Shown: positions 16,863 to 25,311 of the stretch, in pieces
Layout of the letters: each line of letters begins with the position of its first letter
Position numbering within the stretch: the stretch's first letter is position 1
Assembly (NCBI GenBank): GCA_031287735.1
Contig: JAITSO010000045.1
Coordinates: forward strand, 1 to 37,648
Length of the DNA: 37,648 bases
Source of the DNA: Elusimicrobiota bacterium
Lineage (GTDB): Bacteria > Elusimicrobiota > Endomicrobiia > Endomicrobiales > Endomicrobiaceae
Reading direction: 5' to 3'
Notes under the pieces: generated by a model
Database searches by the model: none
What the model saw: only the letters and a program-made list of their open reading frames with translations
Told to the model about the DNA's origin: nothing
Made by a program: the position numbers and the translations under genes

Positions 16863-17296
16863 AAAAATTTCCTCATAATTAGAGCGTCTTGAGTGCCGTA
16901 ATAGTTTTTTCTAATATTTATTGTTTCAAAGCCGGATGCTAAGTATAAATTCAAAGCTGCTGAATTTGATTTACTTACTTCAAGAAAAATTTTATCACAT
17001 TTTTTGTAAATGCTTTCTTTTTCAATATTTAAAAGTGCTTTTTTTGCAAAACCAGAGTTTCTAAAAGTTTTGTCAATGGCAATTTTAAGAAGCTCTGCTT
17101 CGGTACAAGCTGTAGTTACGATATAAAATCCAACTGTCTTTTCTTTTTCAACTAAAACTTTAAAAATAGCAGCGTCATTGTTGGCACATTCCAAAAGCAT
17201 TGGTTTTGACCAATGGTTATCAAAAGAGTTTTTTTCTATATCAAAAACATCGTCTAAAAACTCTTGTTTAAATTTTATCATTTCCATAATGTCCAT
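16859..17296 (-). CDS. rimI: GNAT acetyltransferase, RimI-like
   Basis: A 145-residue single-domain N-acetyltransferase; RimI acetylates the N-terminal residue of ribosomal protein S18. Features: FDNHWSKPML near residue 25, the acetyl-CoA segment ELLKIAIDKTFRNSGFAKKAL (written here in part; RNSGFA corresponds to the R/Q-x-x-G-x-A loop), FLEVSKSNSAALNLYLASGF and RKNYYG, all as in RimI. Start ATG 17296 has no good Shine-Dalgarno; ATG 17286 is an alternative. The gene overlaps the TPR gene by 4 bases (GTGA), so both form one unit driven from 17318-17346. Confidence 0.85.
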   Translation of the reverse strand: MDIMEMIKFKQEFLDDVFDIEKNSFDNHWSKPMLLECANNDAAIFKVLVEKEKTVGFYIVTTACTEAELLKIAIDKTFRNSGFAKKALLNIEKESIYKKCDKIFLEVSKSNSAALNLYLASGFETINIRKNYYGTQDALIMRKFL

Positions 17297-17317
17297 AATG
17301 TGTGTTTTTAGTGATAA

Positions 17318-17346
17318 ATTATATTTTTCATAAGGTTAAATTACAA
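17318..17346 (-). promoter_or_regulatory. Promoter for rimI-TPR unit
   Basis: On the minus strand TTGTAA (17346-17341) is followed after 17 bases by a perfect TATAAT (17323-17318). Start expected near 17311, about 15 bases before the rimI ATG. Confidence 0.6.
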
Positions 17347-17507
17347 AAAACAGAACATCTGCTTTGAATTTTAAGAGTCTTTTGCAAATGTGTTTAACTG
17401 CATTATATCTAAAATTTAAAACCGTGTTTTATATACAAATATATTTTGAAAAGATGACAAAAATTGCAGAAACTTATAGAATGTGAAAACAGCATTCAAG
17501 TTATGCA

Positions 17508-17513
17508 TATAAT
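17508..17513 (+). promoter_or_regulatory. -10 box for rlmN
   Basis: A perfect TATAAT lies in the divergent region upstream of rlmN; the -35 side is poor. The expected start is near 17520, giving a leader of about 50 bases that contains the short frame at 17526-17552. Confidence 0.45.
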
Positions 17514-17525
17514 CAATCGGAGAAA

Positions 17526-17552
17526 ATGCCGACACTAAATGTCTTTATTTAA
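17526..17552 (+). other. Possible leader peptide frame before rlmN
   Basis: ATG at 17526 opens an 8-residue frame (MPTLNVFI) that stops at 17550-17552, preceded by CGGAG. It ends 20 bases before the rlmN ATG, which itself lacks a Shine-Dalgarno. It may re-initiate or couple translation, or be chance. Confidence 0.25.
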
Positions 17553-17572
17553 GTTATGGCGTTTTTGTTGCA

Positions 17573-18607
17573 ATGGTAAAACAACATATATTAGACTTAA
17601 CAAAAATTCAGTTAATAAATTCTTTAAAAAATGTGATTATTAAAGAATATCAGATAGGACAAATATTGGACTGGATATACATTAAAAAAGCTTACACTTT
17701 TGAGCAGTTTTCTAATATGCATAAAGAACTGAGAATAACGCTAGATAGAAAATTTGTTTTAAGAACTCTAAAAATCATAAAAAAAGAAAAATCTTTGATC
17801 GATGGGACAACCAGATACGCATTTCAGACTTACGACAAAAAACGTTTTTTTGCAGTTTTTCTGCCAGGAAAAGGTCACAATTCTGTTTGCGTTTCATCGC
17901 AAATAGGTTGTCCTATTTCGTGCGTTTTTTGTTCCTCTGGCAAAACGAAATATTATAGGAATTTAAGTAAGGGAGAAATTGTAGAACAGGTTTTGCAGAT
18001 AGAGAATGACACAAATGAGAGAGTTTCTGGGGTTTTGTTTATGGGTATGGGTGAACCAAGTTTAAATTTTGATAATTTAACCCAGAGTTTAGATTCTTTT
18101 CTTTCAAAAAAAGAATTTGGTATTGGTAAAAGACACGTAACAGTTTCATCTGTTGGAAACGTACCATTTGTAAAAAAACTTGCCGATAAAAAATATAATT
18201 CTAGACTTGCTTTATCTTTGCACAGTGTTGATGATAAACAAAGACGAAAACTTATTCCTAATAATTTTGGTTTTGACATAAAAGATATTTTAAAAGCCGG
18301 AAATTACTATCTTAAAAAAACAAATTCGCGACTTACAGTAGAGTACGTTTTAATAAAAGATATGAATGATAGTTCTGCTTGTGCTCATAAACTGGCTAGA
18401 CTTATGCGCCAAAACCACCTGGTAACCCCACAAACTCAAGTAAATCTAATTCCATTTAATCCTATAAATAAGAGTGATTTTCAACCAACTTCTTTTGAAA
18501 ATATTGAAAAATTTAAAATTATTTTAAAATTTAATGCCATTACAGCAACTATAAGAAAACCTAAAGGAATAGACATTGGAGCCGCCTGCGGGCAGTTGGG
18601 CTACTAA
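17573..18607 (+). CDS. rlmN: Dual-specificity 23S rRNA/tRNA methyltransferase RlmN
   Basis: A radical SAM enzyme that methylates C2 of A2503 in 23S rRNA (and A37 of some tRNAs). 344 residues. The cluster motif CPISCVFC gives Cys113, Cys117 and Cys120; the conserved Cys106 (VCVSSQ) and C-terminal Cys339 (GAACGQLGY) match the two mechanistic cysteines of the family. GMGEPSLNFDNL is the usual GMGEP SAM motif. The protein stops only five residues after Cys339, a short tail. The ATG has no clear ribosome binding site. It stands divergent from rimI and alone. Confidence 0.94.
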   Translation: MVKQHILDLTKIQLINSLKNVIIKEYQIGQILDWIYIKKAYTFEQFSNMHKELRITLDRKFVLRTLKIIKKEKSLIDGTTRYAFQTYDKKRFFAVFLPGKGHNSVCVSSQIGCPISCVFCSSGKTKYYRNLSKGEIVEQVLQIENDTNERVSGVLFMGMGEPSLNFDNLTQSLDSFLSKKEFGIGKRHVTVSSVGNVPFVKKLADKKYNSRLALSLHSVDDKQRRKLIPNNFGFDIKDILKAGNYYLKKTNSRLTVEYVLIKDMNDSSACAHKLARLMRQNHLVTPQTQVNLIPFNPINKSDFQPTSFENIEKFKIILKFNAITATIRKPKGIDIGAACGQLGY

Positions 18608-18802
18608 TTCATATGTTTGATTTAAGGTTGCTGTTTACGTTTTGATGCAAGCACGTAAATTTAGAGACCAAGCATTTGTGTTGTTGCACACTTTGCCAAA
18701 ACTATTTTTAGGAAACTGCGTTGTGATTTTTTGGTAGAGCGGAACTTATTCGCATAGCATAGATTTTAGCGAAAAAATTTCCAAGTAAAAGAGTACGATG
18801 GT

Positions 18803-18831
18803 TTGCGAAGTTGCCGTAAATTAGTTACAAT
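18803..18831 (+). promoter_or_regulatory. Promoter for the barrel-OmpA fusion gene
   Basis: TTGCGA (18803-18808) and TACAAT (18826-18831) are 17 bases apart, with a start expected near 18838. That is just before an in-frame ATG at 18841 and 57 bases before the better-supported GTG start at 18895. Confidence 0.5.
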
Positions 18832-18894
18832 TGCCGACAAATGGCAGGTTTTTTTGTACTAGATGCTAATCTAAAATTGCAAGGGGTGATCAGT

Positions 18895-21216
18895 GTGGTT
18901 GTATCAGAGATTGTTCGCTTTGTAGGACAAATTTCAAATAGAGATGTAAAAAATACCAGTTGTATTAGAGTTGGGTTGTATCGCTTTGCTTTTTCTGTGT
19001 TTTTAATACTTTCACAGCATCAAAATGTGTTTAGCGAAGATGCGGTCAGTTTTTTGTCTTTGCAAGACCTTTCTCGCAATCAATATGAGACTGCCGTTGT
19101 TTTTGATAATTTGGCGGCGCGTCAGGTAAACACCCCGCTTTCAAATACTATAAAAGAAATTTGGAATTTACATGATGAAAAAAAGCAAAGACAGTTTCTG
19201 GCACAAACTTCAGGATATTTTTTGGCGAACGTCATAAGAAGTGCTGTAACAGATACTGAAAGCAGTGCACTGTACGATAAAATTGATATAAACAACCAAA
19301 GAGGCGAAATTTGGACACAAATAGCAGGCCAGTTACAAGATTTTAAAGAAGATAAAAATTCTATTGGGAAGTATGAAGATAAATCATTTGGTGTTATGAT
19401 TGGAGTTGATGGTTTTGCTACCGCCGCTTTCAAAGGCGGTGTTTTTTTGGAATATCAGCAAAACAAAGTGGTGCAAGTGAAAAGTAACGCAAAAATAGAA
19501 GATGTAGGGTTTGGATTATACGCTGGAGTATTTACTTCATTATTTGAGGTAAAAAGTATGCTTTCTGTAACGCAAAGCAGATTTAACATAAGAAGGTTTA
19601 TAGATTATGCACATTCGTCTTTAATTGACAATAATGTAGATTCATCTTTTTTTGGAATATCTGAAAGTGCTGATGTTGAGGTTGGGTTAAATTTGTTTGA
19701 CGGTGAGACAGCCACGATAGTTCCTTTTGTAGGAATTGATGTTAAAAATATAGGCTATGAGACTTTTTGTGAATCTGCAGACAATCCACTTGCATTAACT
19801 GTTAGAGGTCAAAATTATATGCGCAGTGAAAGCCGAGCGGGAATTAGAGTTAACTGTGATTTTGAAGATTGGGGTTGGTATGCGAAAGGTCAAGTTGCTT
19901 ATTTGCTTGTCGGAAACAACCCTGAAATAAAAACGTCTTTTTCAAGTACAAATTTGAATTTTAACTCTGCAGCTTTTGAAGAAGGCAATGAACTAAAAGT
20001 TGGGGCAGGAATTGGTATATTTAGACGATTAAGCGAACGTTTTTCTATATTTTTGAATACATCTTTTTGGTCTGTAAGAAATTACAGTGATGTTTATACT
20101 AATTTAGGGTTAAGGACATATTTTGGAAAATCTGGAGAAACAAAAGATTTACCGGTAGACGAGCAAAATTTTGAGAAGGAAATTTGTTTTGATGAGTCTG
20201 AAAGAGCAGAAGTGCCGCTGCTCACTGTCAATCAAAAAGATATAGAAGAAGCGGTGATAATTTCTGCACCTATTCCGATTCCTGTTGAAAAGGTGCGGCA
20301 AAAAATCCAAGAAGCAAAGAATGTAGAAGCGGTTTCTACTCAACAACCCACGTCTACACCTTTTGGAAAAACAATATTAAAAGTTATCCCGGCATACTTT
20401 GAGGTTAATTCACATGTTTTAAATAACGTTTCTAAAAAATTGGTTAGAGAAGTTATACAAGGAGTAGGTGATTTGCCATACAGTGTCATTTGGATTGAAG
20501 GACACGCTGATTCTTTAGGAAGCGATAGGATAAACGATGTGCTTTCAGAAAAAAGAGCAAGAGTGGTTTATGATGAATTTGTTGAGGATGGGATAAGCAA
20601 AAAATATTTGTCGTACAGAGGTCTTGGAAGCAGAGTGCCCATTTCAAGCAATGAAACAGAAGATGGAAAAATGCAAAACAGAAGAGTTGAAGTTTATTTG
20701 GATTTGACGACAGTACCGCAGCCAGTAGTTCAGTGTGACACAAGTAAAAATTTAACTACAGCTGAAACAGAAAACACTCAAACTGGCATGCCTACCAAAA
20801 ATTTTGCTTCGAATGAAAAAAGTGCATTGACTATTCAACAAGTTCAAGCTATGCCGACAGAGCAAATTGGCGATGACGTTATTAGCTCTGATAAAATTGC
20901 AGCATTAAAGGCTGGCGTTAATGTTTCAACTGAACAAGGAGTTACAAAAAAAGAAGTTGCATTAGGTAACCAATTTACTAAAGGACAACTTAAATATATA
21001 GAACAGTTTAAAGACTATTTGTCCAAAAATAAAATACTTAACTATGCTGACAGTGAGATATGTAGCACACTTTTTTACAGAGATAAACTCAGAAGTTACG
21101 TAGAACTTGATAAGTTCGGTGAAATAAAAAATCACGATGTATTAGAAGTAATTATTAGGAATAAATATTATGAGTTTTTTGTGACAGACAACAACGATGT
21201 TGACTGCAGCAACTAA
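18895..21216 (+). CDS. Outer-membrane autotransporter-type barrel fused to OmpA domain
   Basis: A protein of about 773 residues. After an export signal (hydrophobic stretch LYRFAFSVFLILSQ, cut near VFSEDA) comes a short region with the autotransporter linker look (AQTSGYFLANVIRSAV), then a beta-barrel of about 280 residues (GEIWTQIAGQ to NLGLRTYFG). A linker follows, then an OmpA/MotB peptidoglycan-binding domain at about 492-602 (GHADSLGSDRINDVLSEKRA, NRRVEVYL). The last 170 residues are unassigned. It probably sits in the outer membrane and clamps it to the wall. GTG 18895 is chosen because AGGGG lies 8 bases before it; ATG 18841 is in frame and near the predicted transcript start, so an 18-residue longer form is possible. 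Confidence 0.82.
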   Translation: MVVSEIVRFVGQISNRDVKNTSCIRVGLYRFAFSVFLILSQHQNVFSEDAVSFLSLQDLSRNQYETAVVFDNLAARQVNTPLSNTIKEIWNLHDEKKQRQFLAQTSGYFLANVIRSAVTDTESSALYDKIDINNQRGEIWTQIAGQLQDFKEDKNSIGKYEDKSFGVMIGVDGFATAAFKGGVFLEYQQNKVVQVKSNAKIEDVGFGLYAGVFTSLFEVKSMLSVTQSRFNIRRFIDYAHSSLIDNNVDSSFFGISESADVEVGLNLFDGETATIVPFVGIDVKNIGYETFCESADNPLALTVRGQNYMRSESRAGIRVNCDFEDWGWYAKGQVAYLLVGNNPEIKTSFSSTNLNFNSAAFEEGNELKVGAGIGIFRRLSERFSIFLNTSFWSVRNYSDVYTNLGLRTYFGKSGETKDLPVDEQNFEKEICFDESERAEVPLLTVNQKDIEEAVIISAPIPIPVEKVRQKIQEAKNVEAVSTQQPTSTPFGKTILKVIPAYFEVNSHVLNNVSKKLVREVIQGVGDLPYSVIWIEGHADSLGSDRINDVLSEKRARVVYDEFVEDGISKKYLSYRGLGSRVPISSNETEDGKMQNRRVEVYLDLTTVPQPVVQCDTSKNLTTAETENTQTGMPTKNFASNEKSALTIQQVQAMPTEQIGDDVISSDKIAALKAGVNVSTEQGVTKKEVALGNQFTKGQLKYIEQFKDYLSKNKILNYADSEICSTLFYRDKLRSYVELDKFGEIKNHDVLEVIIRNKYYEFFVTDNNDVDCSN

Positions 21217-21258
21217 AAATAGCAATAGCACGTTCGGGCGTTTGTAGGATTAGAGAAT

Positions 21259-22086
21259 ATGGCAAATAAAAGTTTAAAGATAGGCAGAAACATAGTTCTT
21301 TCAAACGATAATCCTTTCGCTGTCATTGCGGGTCCTTGTGTGATTGAAAATGAGGATCACGCGTTTAAATTGGCACAAACTTTAAAAAAAATAACGTCAG
21401 ATTTAAAAATTCCTTTTATATTTAAGGCATCCTACGATAAAGCAAACCGTTCGTCAGTAAATTCTTACAGAGGACCAGGCACTTATGATGGTCTAAAAAT
21501 TCTTTCAAAAATAAAAAAAGATTTAAATTTACCTATTATTACAGATATTCATACAGAAGAACAAGCAGCTCAAGCAGCTGAAATTGTGGATTTTTTGCAA
21601 GTTCCCGCTTTTCTATCACGTCAAACAGATATTATCAAAGCCTGTGCAGAAACTAAAAAACCCATCAATATAAAAAAAGGTCAATTTTTAGCACCCGATG
21701 ATGTTTTTAATATTATCAAAAAGTGCCAATATTTTGGGAACAAAAACTTATCGCTTACTGAGAGAGGTGTGAGTTTTGGATACCATAATTTGGTAGTGGA
21801 TTTTAGAAGCTTGGAAATAATGAAACAAAGTGGCTATCCTGTTGTTTTTGATGCCACTCACAGTGTCCAGCTTCCAGGAAGTAACGGAAATTGTAGCGGT
21901 GCAAACAGAGAATTTGTATTTCCTCTTTCAAAGGCAGCAGTTGCTATAGGAATTTCTGCGTTGTTTCTGGAGGTTCATGAGAATCCTCAAAAAGCACTTT
22001 CAGACGGTGCAAATAGTATAGATTTAGGACTATTTAAAAAAGTGTTGAAAGCAGCAAAAGACATCGAAGGAGTTACAAAAAAATGA
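21259..22086 (+). CDS. kdsA: 3-deoxy-D-manno-octulosonate 8-phosphate synthase
   Basis: KdsA condenses phosphoenolpyruvate and arabinose 5-phosphate to Kdo 8-phosphate, an early step of the lipopolysaccharide core. 275 residues with family signatures AGPCVIEN (residues 24-31), FKASYDKANRSS, RGPGTYDGL, TDIHTEEQ, LQVPAFLSRQTD, KKGQFLAP and DATHSVQLPG. The absence or presence of the metal-dependent cysteine of class II enzymes was not resolved here. It heads an operon with overlapping ends: its TGA overlaps the ATG of the next gene (ATGA). Confidence 0.96.
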   Translation: MANKSLKIGRNIVLSNDNPFAVIAGPCVIENEDHAFKLAQTLKKITSDLKIPFIFKASYDKANRSSVNSYRGPGTYDGLKILSKIKKDLNLPIITDIHTEEQAAQAAEIVDFLQVPAFLSRQTDIIKACAETKKPINIKKGQFLAPDDVFNIIKKCQYFGNKNLSLTERGVSFGYHNLVVDFRSLEIMKQSGYPVVFDATHSVQLPGSNGNCSGANREFVFPLSKAAVAIGISALFLEVHENPQKALSDGANSIDLGLFKKVLKAAKDIEGVTKK

Positions 22087-22292
22087 ATATAAAAAAATGC
22101 ACTGAAACAGAACTTCAACAACAAACTTGGCAACCGTCTTATTTGTGGTATTTTAAAGTTTCAGTAGCGATTTTTGTTTTTTTAATAATGTCTTTTTTTA
22201 CGCTCAATATTTTACTAAAACCATATATGAGAGTTTTAAGTCCTGAAATTACACCTTGGTTGCGTCCAAACAGCAATAATAATGAAAATTAG
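22083..22292 (+). CDS. Small single-pass membrane protein between kdsA and kdsC
   Basis: A 69-residue protein with one membrane helix at about 24-47 (WYFKVSVAIFVFLIMSFFTL) and short tails, the C-terminal one rich in Asn. I do not recognise the family. It overlaps kdsA by 4 bases (ATGA) and kdsC by 11 bases, so it is almost certainly translated as part of the Kdo/lipid A operon. Position suggests a role in lipopolysaccharide synthesis or export, which is inference. Confidence 0.72.
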   Translation: MNIKKCTETELQQQTWQPSYLWYFKVSVAIFVFLIMSFFTLNILLKPYMRVLSPEITPWLRPNSNNNEN

Positions 22293-22818
22293 TAAGAAAA
22301 TTTTAAATAAAGCCAAACAGGTAAAACTTATTGTTTCCGATGTTGACGGAGTTTTGACGCGTGGAGAAATAATAGTGTTTAACAACGGCGAAGAAGTTAA
22401 AATTTGGAACGTTAAGGATGGAGCAGCTTATAATGCTCTTTTGAAATCTTCTGAAAAAATAAAAACGGCTTGGATAACTGGCAGAAAGTCTATTCAGGTT
22501 AAAAGACGTGCCAAAGAGATGAATATAGATTATCTCGTTCAAAATTGCGTTGACAAAAAATCAGCTTTGGAAAAAATTTTAAAACTCAACAATTTAAAAC
22601 CCTCGCAAGTAGCTTTTGTAGGCGACGATATAATTGATATTTATGCTATTAAAATATCGGGACTTAGTGTTTGTCCAAATGATGCCTCTAAAGACGTAAA
22701 AAAAGGTGTTGATTATATTTCAGAATTCAATGGAGGCGAAGGTGTTTTACGAGATGTGGTAGAATTGATTTTAAAAGCAAAAGGTGTGTGGAAAAACGTT
22801 TTGGAAAAGTACAAATGA
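22282..22818 (+). CDS. kdsC: 3-deoxy-D-manno-octulosonate 8-phosphate phosphatase
   Basis: A HAD-family phosphatase of 178 residues that removes phosphate from Kdo 8-phosphate. Motif I is SDVDGVLTRGE with Asp20 and Asp22; motif II is AWITGRKS (Thr in ITGR); motif III Lys lies in the KKSALEKIL region; motif IV is FVGDDIID. KIWNVKDGAAYNALLKS is characteristic of KdsC rather than other C0 HAD enzymes. It overlaps the small membrane gene upstream and the lpxL-like gene downstream (ATGA). Confidence 0.92.
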   Translation: MKISKKILNKAKQVKLIVSDVDGVLTRGEIIVFNNGEEVKIWNVKDGAAYNALLKSSEKIKTAWITGRKSIQVKRRAKEMNIDYLVQNCVDKKSALEKILKLNNLKPSQVAFVGDDIIDIYAIKISGLSVCPNDASKDVKKGVDYISEFNGGEGVLRDVVELILKAKGVWKNVLEKYK

Positions 22819-23774
22819 AGTTCAAAAATAGATTCGCAAAAATTCGCAGAAGGTTTTATTACTATGGTGCTCTTGCTTTTGCTAAATCTGTATCGCTTAT
22901 TCCATATAAATTGTCAGTGGGTTTTTTGAGTTTATTTTTTGGAAAAGTTGCCTATTATTGTTCGTATTCTGCTGCAAAAATTGCTGTAAAAAATCTTCAA
23001 AAAACATTTCCAAATAAAAGTAAAAAAGAAATTGTAAAAATTGCAAAAACCGTTTTTGTAAATCAAGCTAGAAACTTTTTTGAGCTTGCAAATTTTCCAC
23101 GTATCAACTTAGGGTTTTTGCAAAGTATTTCAAGTGTTGAAAATAAAAACTTAATAGAAATTGCTTTACAGAAAGGTAAAGGTCTGCTTTTTGTAAGTGC
23201 ACATACTGGCAATTGGGAAATAACTGCCGCTGCTGTTGCAGCTCTCGGTTTACCTGTAAATGTTGTTGCAAAAAAAATCTACATAGATGGGTTAAATGAT
23301 ATGCTTGTAAAGTATAGAGAAAGCAAAAACGTTAAAGTTATTTTAAAAGATGCAAAAGATACTGGTAGAAAACTTTTGAGAGCTTTAAAAAACGGAGAAA
23401 TTATTGCGATGCTTATAGATCAAGATACTGAAGTTAGCGGAGTTTTTGTAGATTTTTTTGGTCAGAAAGCGTGGACTCCGTCAGGCCTTGCGGTTTTGGC
23501 TTTGAAAACCGGTGCTGAAGTTTTAGTTGGTGTTGACCAAAGAATTGGAAGGTACAATCATAAAACTATCATATACGGACCTGTTAAAATAGAGACAACT
23601 GGCAATGTAGAGATAGATGTTGTAACGCTAACACAAAAAGCCACCTCGATTTTAGAAGAACATATTCGTATTTGCCCTGAACAATGGGTATGGTTTCATA
23701 AACGTTGGAAAACACAGAGTATTACTCGCAAACTAAAAGACGTTTCTATCAATAGCAGTTCTGTTGTTAAGTAG
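22815..23774 (+). CDS. Lipid A acyltransferase, LpxL/HtrB type
   Basis: A 319-residue inner-membrane acyltransferase that should add a secondary acyl chain to Kdo-lipid A. The catalytic HX4E motif is SAHTGNWE with His130 and Glu135. IDQDTEVSGVFVDFFG and the ending EQWVWFHKRWKT are further hallmarks. A hydrophobic N-terminal helix (about 25-45) follows a basic stretch. The start ATG 22815 overlaps the kdsC stop (ATGA) and has GGAAAAG 5 bases upstream; a GTG 27 bases earlier is less likely. Whether it acts as LpxL, LpxM or LpxP cannot be told. Its 3' end overlaps the opposed xer gene by 8 bases. Confidence 0.88.
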   Translation: MKFKNRFAKIRRRFYYYGALAFAKSVSLIPYKLSVGFLSLFFGKVAYYCSYSAAKIAVKNLQKTFPNKSKKEIVKIAKTVFVNQARNFFELANFPRINLGFLQSISSVENKNLIEIALQKGKGLLFVSAHTGNWEITAAAVAALGLPVNVVAKKIYIDGLNDMLVKYRESKNVKVILKDAKDTGRKLLRALKNGEIIAMLIDQDTEVSGVFVDFFGQKAWTPSGLAVLALKTGAEVLVGVDQRIGRYNHKTIIYGPVKIETTGNVEIDVVTLTQKATSILEEHIRICPEQWVWFHKRWKTQSITRKLKDVSINSSSVVK

Positions 23775-24666
23775 GTTGCTGCTGAAATCTGGGGTGAAAT
23801 TTCTTATACTGCGATATAAGCGTTCTTGTATCTACACGAGTATAAATTTGAGTTGTAGCTATTGAAGAATGCCCCAACATTTCTTGAACAAAACGGATAT
23901 CTGCTCCGCCAGACAGCAAATGTGTTGCAAAAGAATGTCTTAAAATATGCGGGTGAATTTTTTTCTGCAATCCGGATTTAGCAGCAATGTCTTTTAATTG
24001 CATAAAAACAACTTCTCTAGAAAGTTTACGACCGAGTCTTGATATAAAAATGTGCTCAGTTTTTCTTTTGGGTGAACGTCTTTTGGTTATATAAATTTTA
24101 ATAAAATATTTTGCTCTATCGCTAAACGGAACGATTCTTTCTTTAGAGCCTTTCCCAACAATACGCACAAAATTATCGTCTAAATTCACATCGCAAAATC
24201 TCAAAGCTATAACTTCAGACACCCGTAGACCCGCACAATACATAAGTTCAAACATGGCTCTATTCCTTACATTCATTTCATTGTCTGGGGTTATAGACAT
24301 CAATAATGCTGATACCTCTTCAAGCGAAAGCGTATCAGGTAGCTCTTCTGGTATTTTAGGAAGTGCTAGATTTGAGGCGGGATTTTTTTTAATCAAATCT
24401 TCCAAATTTAGGAACTTATAAAATTGACGGATGGCTTCTATAATTCTGTATAAAGTTCTGGGTTTTAAATTATTAAGCTTCAATTCCCAAAGGAAGTCTG
24501 TCAAAGCACTGTGATTTAAATCATATATGGATATTTGCTGCTTTTTCGAAAATTCGAAAAGTTTTAGTATATCGGTTTTGTAAGCATTGCAAGTATTTTT
24601 AGACAATCCTTTTTCTGCAGTTATATACGATAAAAAATCTGGAAGAGGATTTTGCGTATTTATCAT
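23767..24666 (-). CDS. Tyrosine recombinase, XerC/XerD type
   Basis: A 299-residue site-specific recombinase with an N-terminal SAM-like DNA-binding domain (about 8-95) and a catalytic domain from about 110. Catalytic residues are visible: Arg148 (GLRVSE), Lys172 (VGKGSKERIVP), His240 and Arg243 (HPHILRHSFATHL), His266 (LGHSSIATTQ) and nucleophile Tyr275. Length and motifs are those of chromosome-dimer-resolving XerD/XerC; there are no mobile-element features around it and it shares an operon with a metallo-hydrolase (4-base ATGA overlap). Only one Xer gene is in the window, so a single-recombinase system or a partner elsewhere are both possible. No dif-like site was recognised. Confidence 0.9.
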   Translation of the reverse strand: MINTQNPLPDFLSYITAEKGLSKNTCNAYKTDILKLFEFSKKQQISIYDLNHSALTDFLWELKLNNLKPRTLYRIIEAIRQFYKFLNLEDLIKKNPASNLALPKIPEELPDTLSLEEVSALLMSITPDNEMNVRNRAMFELMYCAGLRVSEVIALRFCDVNLDDNFVRIVGKGSKERIVPFSDRAKYFIKIYITKRRSPKRKTEHIFISRLGRKLSREVVFMQLKDIAAKSGLQKKIHPHILRHSFATHLLSGGADIRFVQEMLGHSSIATTQIYTRVDTRTLISQYKKFHPRFQQQPT

Positions 24667-25286
24667 TTTAAATAAGGGTTATGGCAGAATTCATTTGCCA
24701 ATGTGGTTTGGCTTGAATGGCCCGGATAAACTGTAATATCAGGTCTTAGTTTTTTTATTTTAGCCAGAGACTGACGCATCTTTTCTATATTTCCTCCTGG
24801 CAAGTCTGTTCTACCGATATTTCCAGCAAAAAGTGTGTCACCGGTAATTAAGAAATTATTAAAAAGCAGGCAAATTCCACCTTCGCTGTGACCAGGAGTG
24901 TGGATAACTTTAAATGCTGTAAAAGACAATTTGAATTCTTGGTTATCTTCAAATAAAATTTTTGGATTTTTAACTGAAAGTGCAAAATCTGTGTGCGGTT
25001 TAGAAGCATTTTTATAAGGATCTGCTAGCATTTCCACTTCGTCTTTAAAAACAGCTAATGGAATTTTGAACTCTTTGCGGATTTGGTCATCTGAATATAT
25101 GTGGTCGAAATGCCCATGGGTATTTATCAAAATTTCAGGTTCTAAACGTTCTTTTTTTATTTCAGCTATAACTTTACTACCAGATTCTCCCGGATCAATC
25201 AATGCTGCTTTCAAACTTTCGTCGTCATAAACTATATAGCAGTTAACCTCTAAAGCACCTGAAATTACTTTTTTTACTTTAACCAT
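24663..25286 (-). CDS. Metallo-beta-lactamase fold hydrolase, glyoxalase II-like
   Basis: A 207-residue protein with the metal-binding motif THGHFDH (His57, His59, Asp61, His62), then HTPGHSEGG, ITGDTLFAGNIGRTDLPGG and YPGHSSQTT, which is the YcbL/GloB-like subgroup. It probably hydrolyses thioesters; the shortened form lacks the glutathione-binding C-terminal domain of true glyoxalase II, so the natural substrate is unknown. GAGG precedes the ATG by 9 bases. It is the first gene of a two-gene unit with the xer gene, and its promoter (25336-25364) faces that of ndk. Confidence 0.88.
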   Translation of the reverse strand: MVKVKKVISGALEVNCYIVYDDESLKAALIDPGESGSKVIAEIKKERLEPEILINTHGHFDHIYSDDQIRKEFKIPLAVFKDEVEMLADPYKNASKPHTDFALSVKNPKILFEDNQEFKLSFTAFKVIHTPGHSEGGICLLFNNFLITGDTLFAGNIGRTDLPGGNIEKMRQSLAKIKKLRPDITVYPGHSSQTTLANEFCHNPYLK

Positions 25287-25311
25287 GATGGCGTACCTCT
25301 TCTGTATTAAA

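Noticed and set aside
18621-18665. Terminator after rlmN (TTTACGT/ACGTAAA stem)
   Set aside because: The stem is AT-rich with a large loop and there is no T-run after it.
23767-24666. Mobile-element integrase
   Set aside because: Length, motifs and the operon with a housekeeping hydrolase fit XerC/XerD; no attachment sites, tRNA junction or cargo genes lie beside it.
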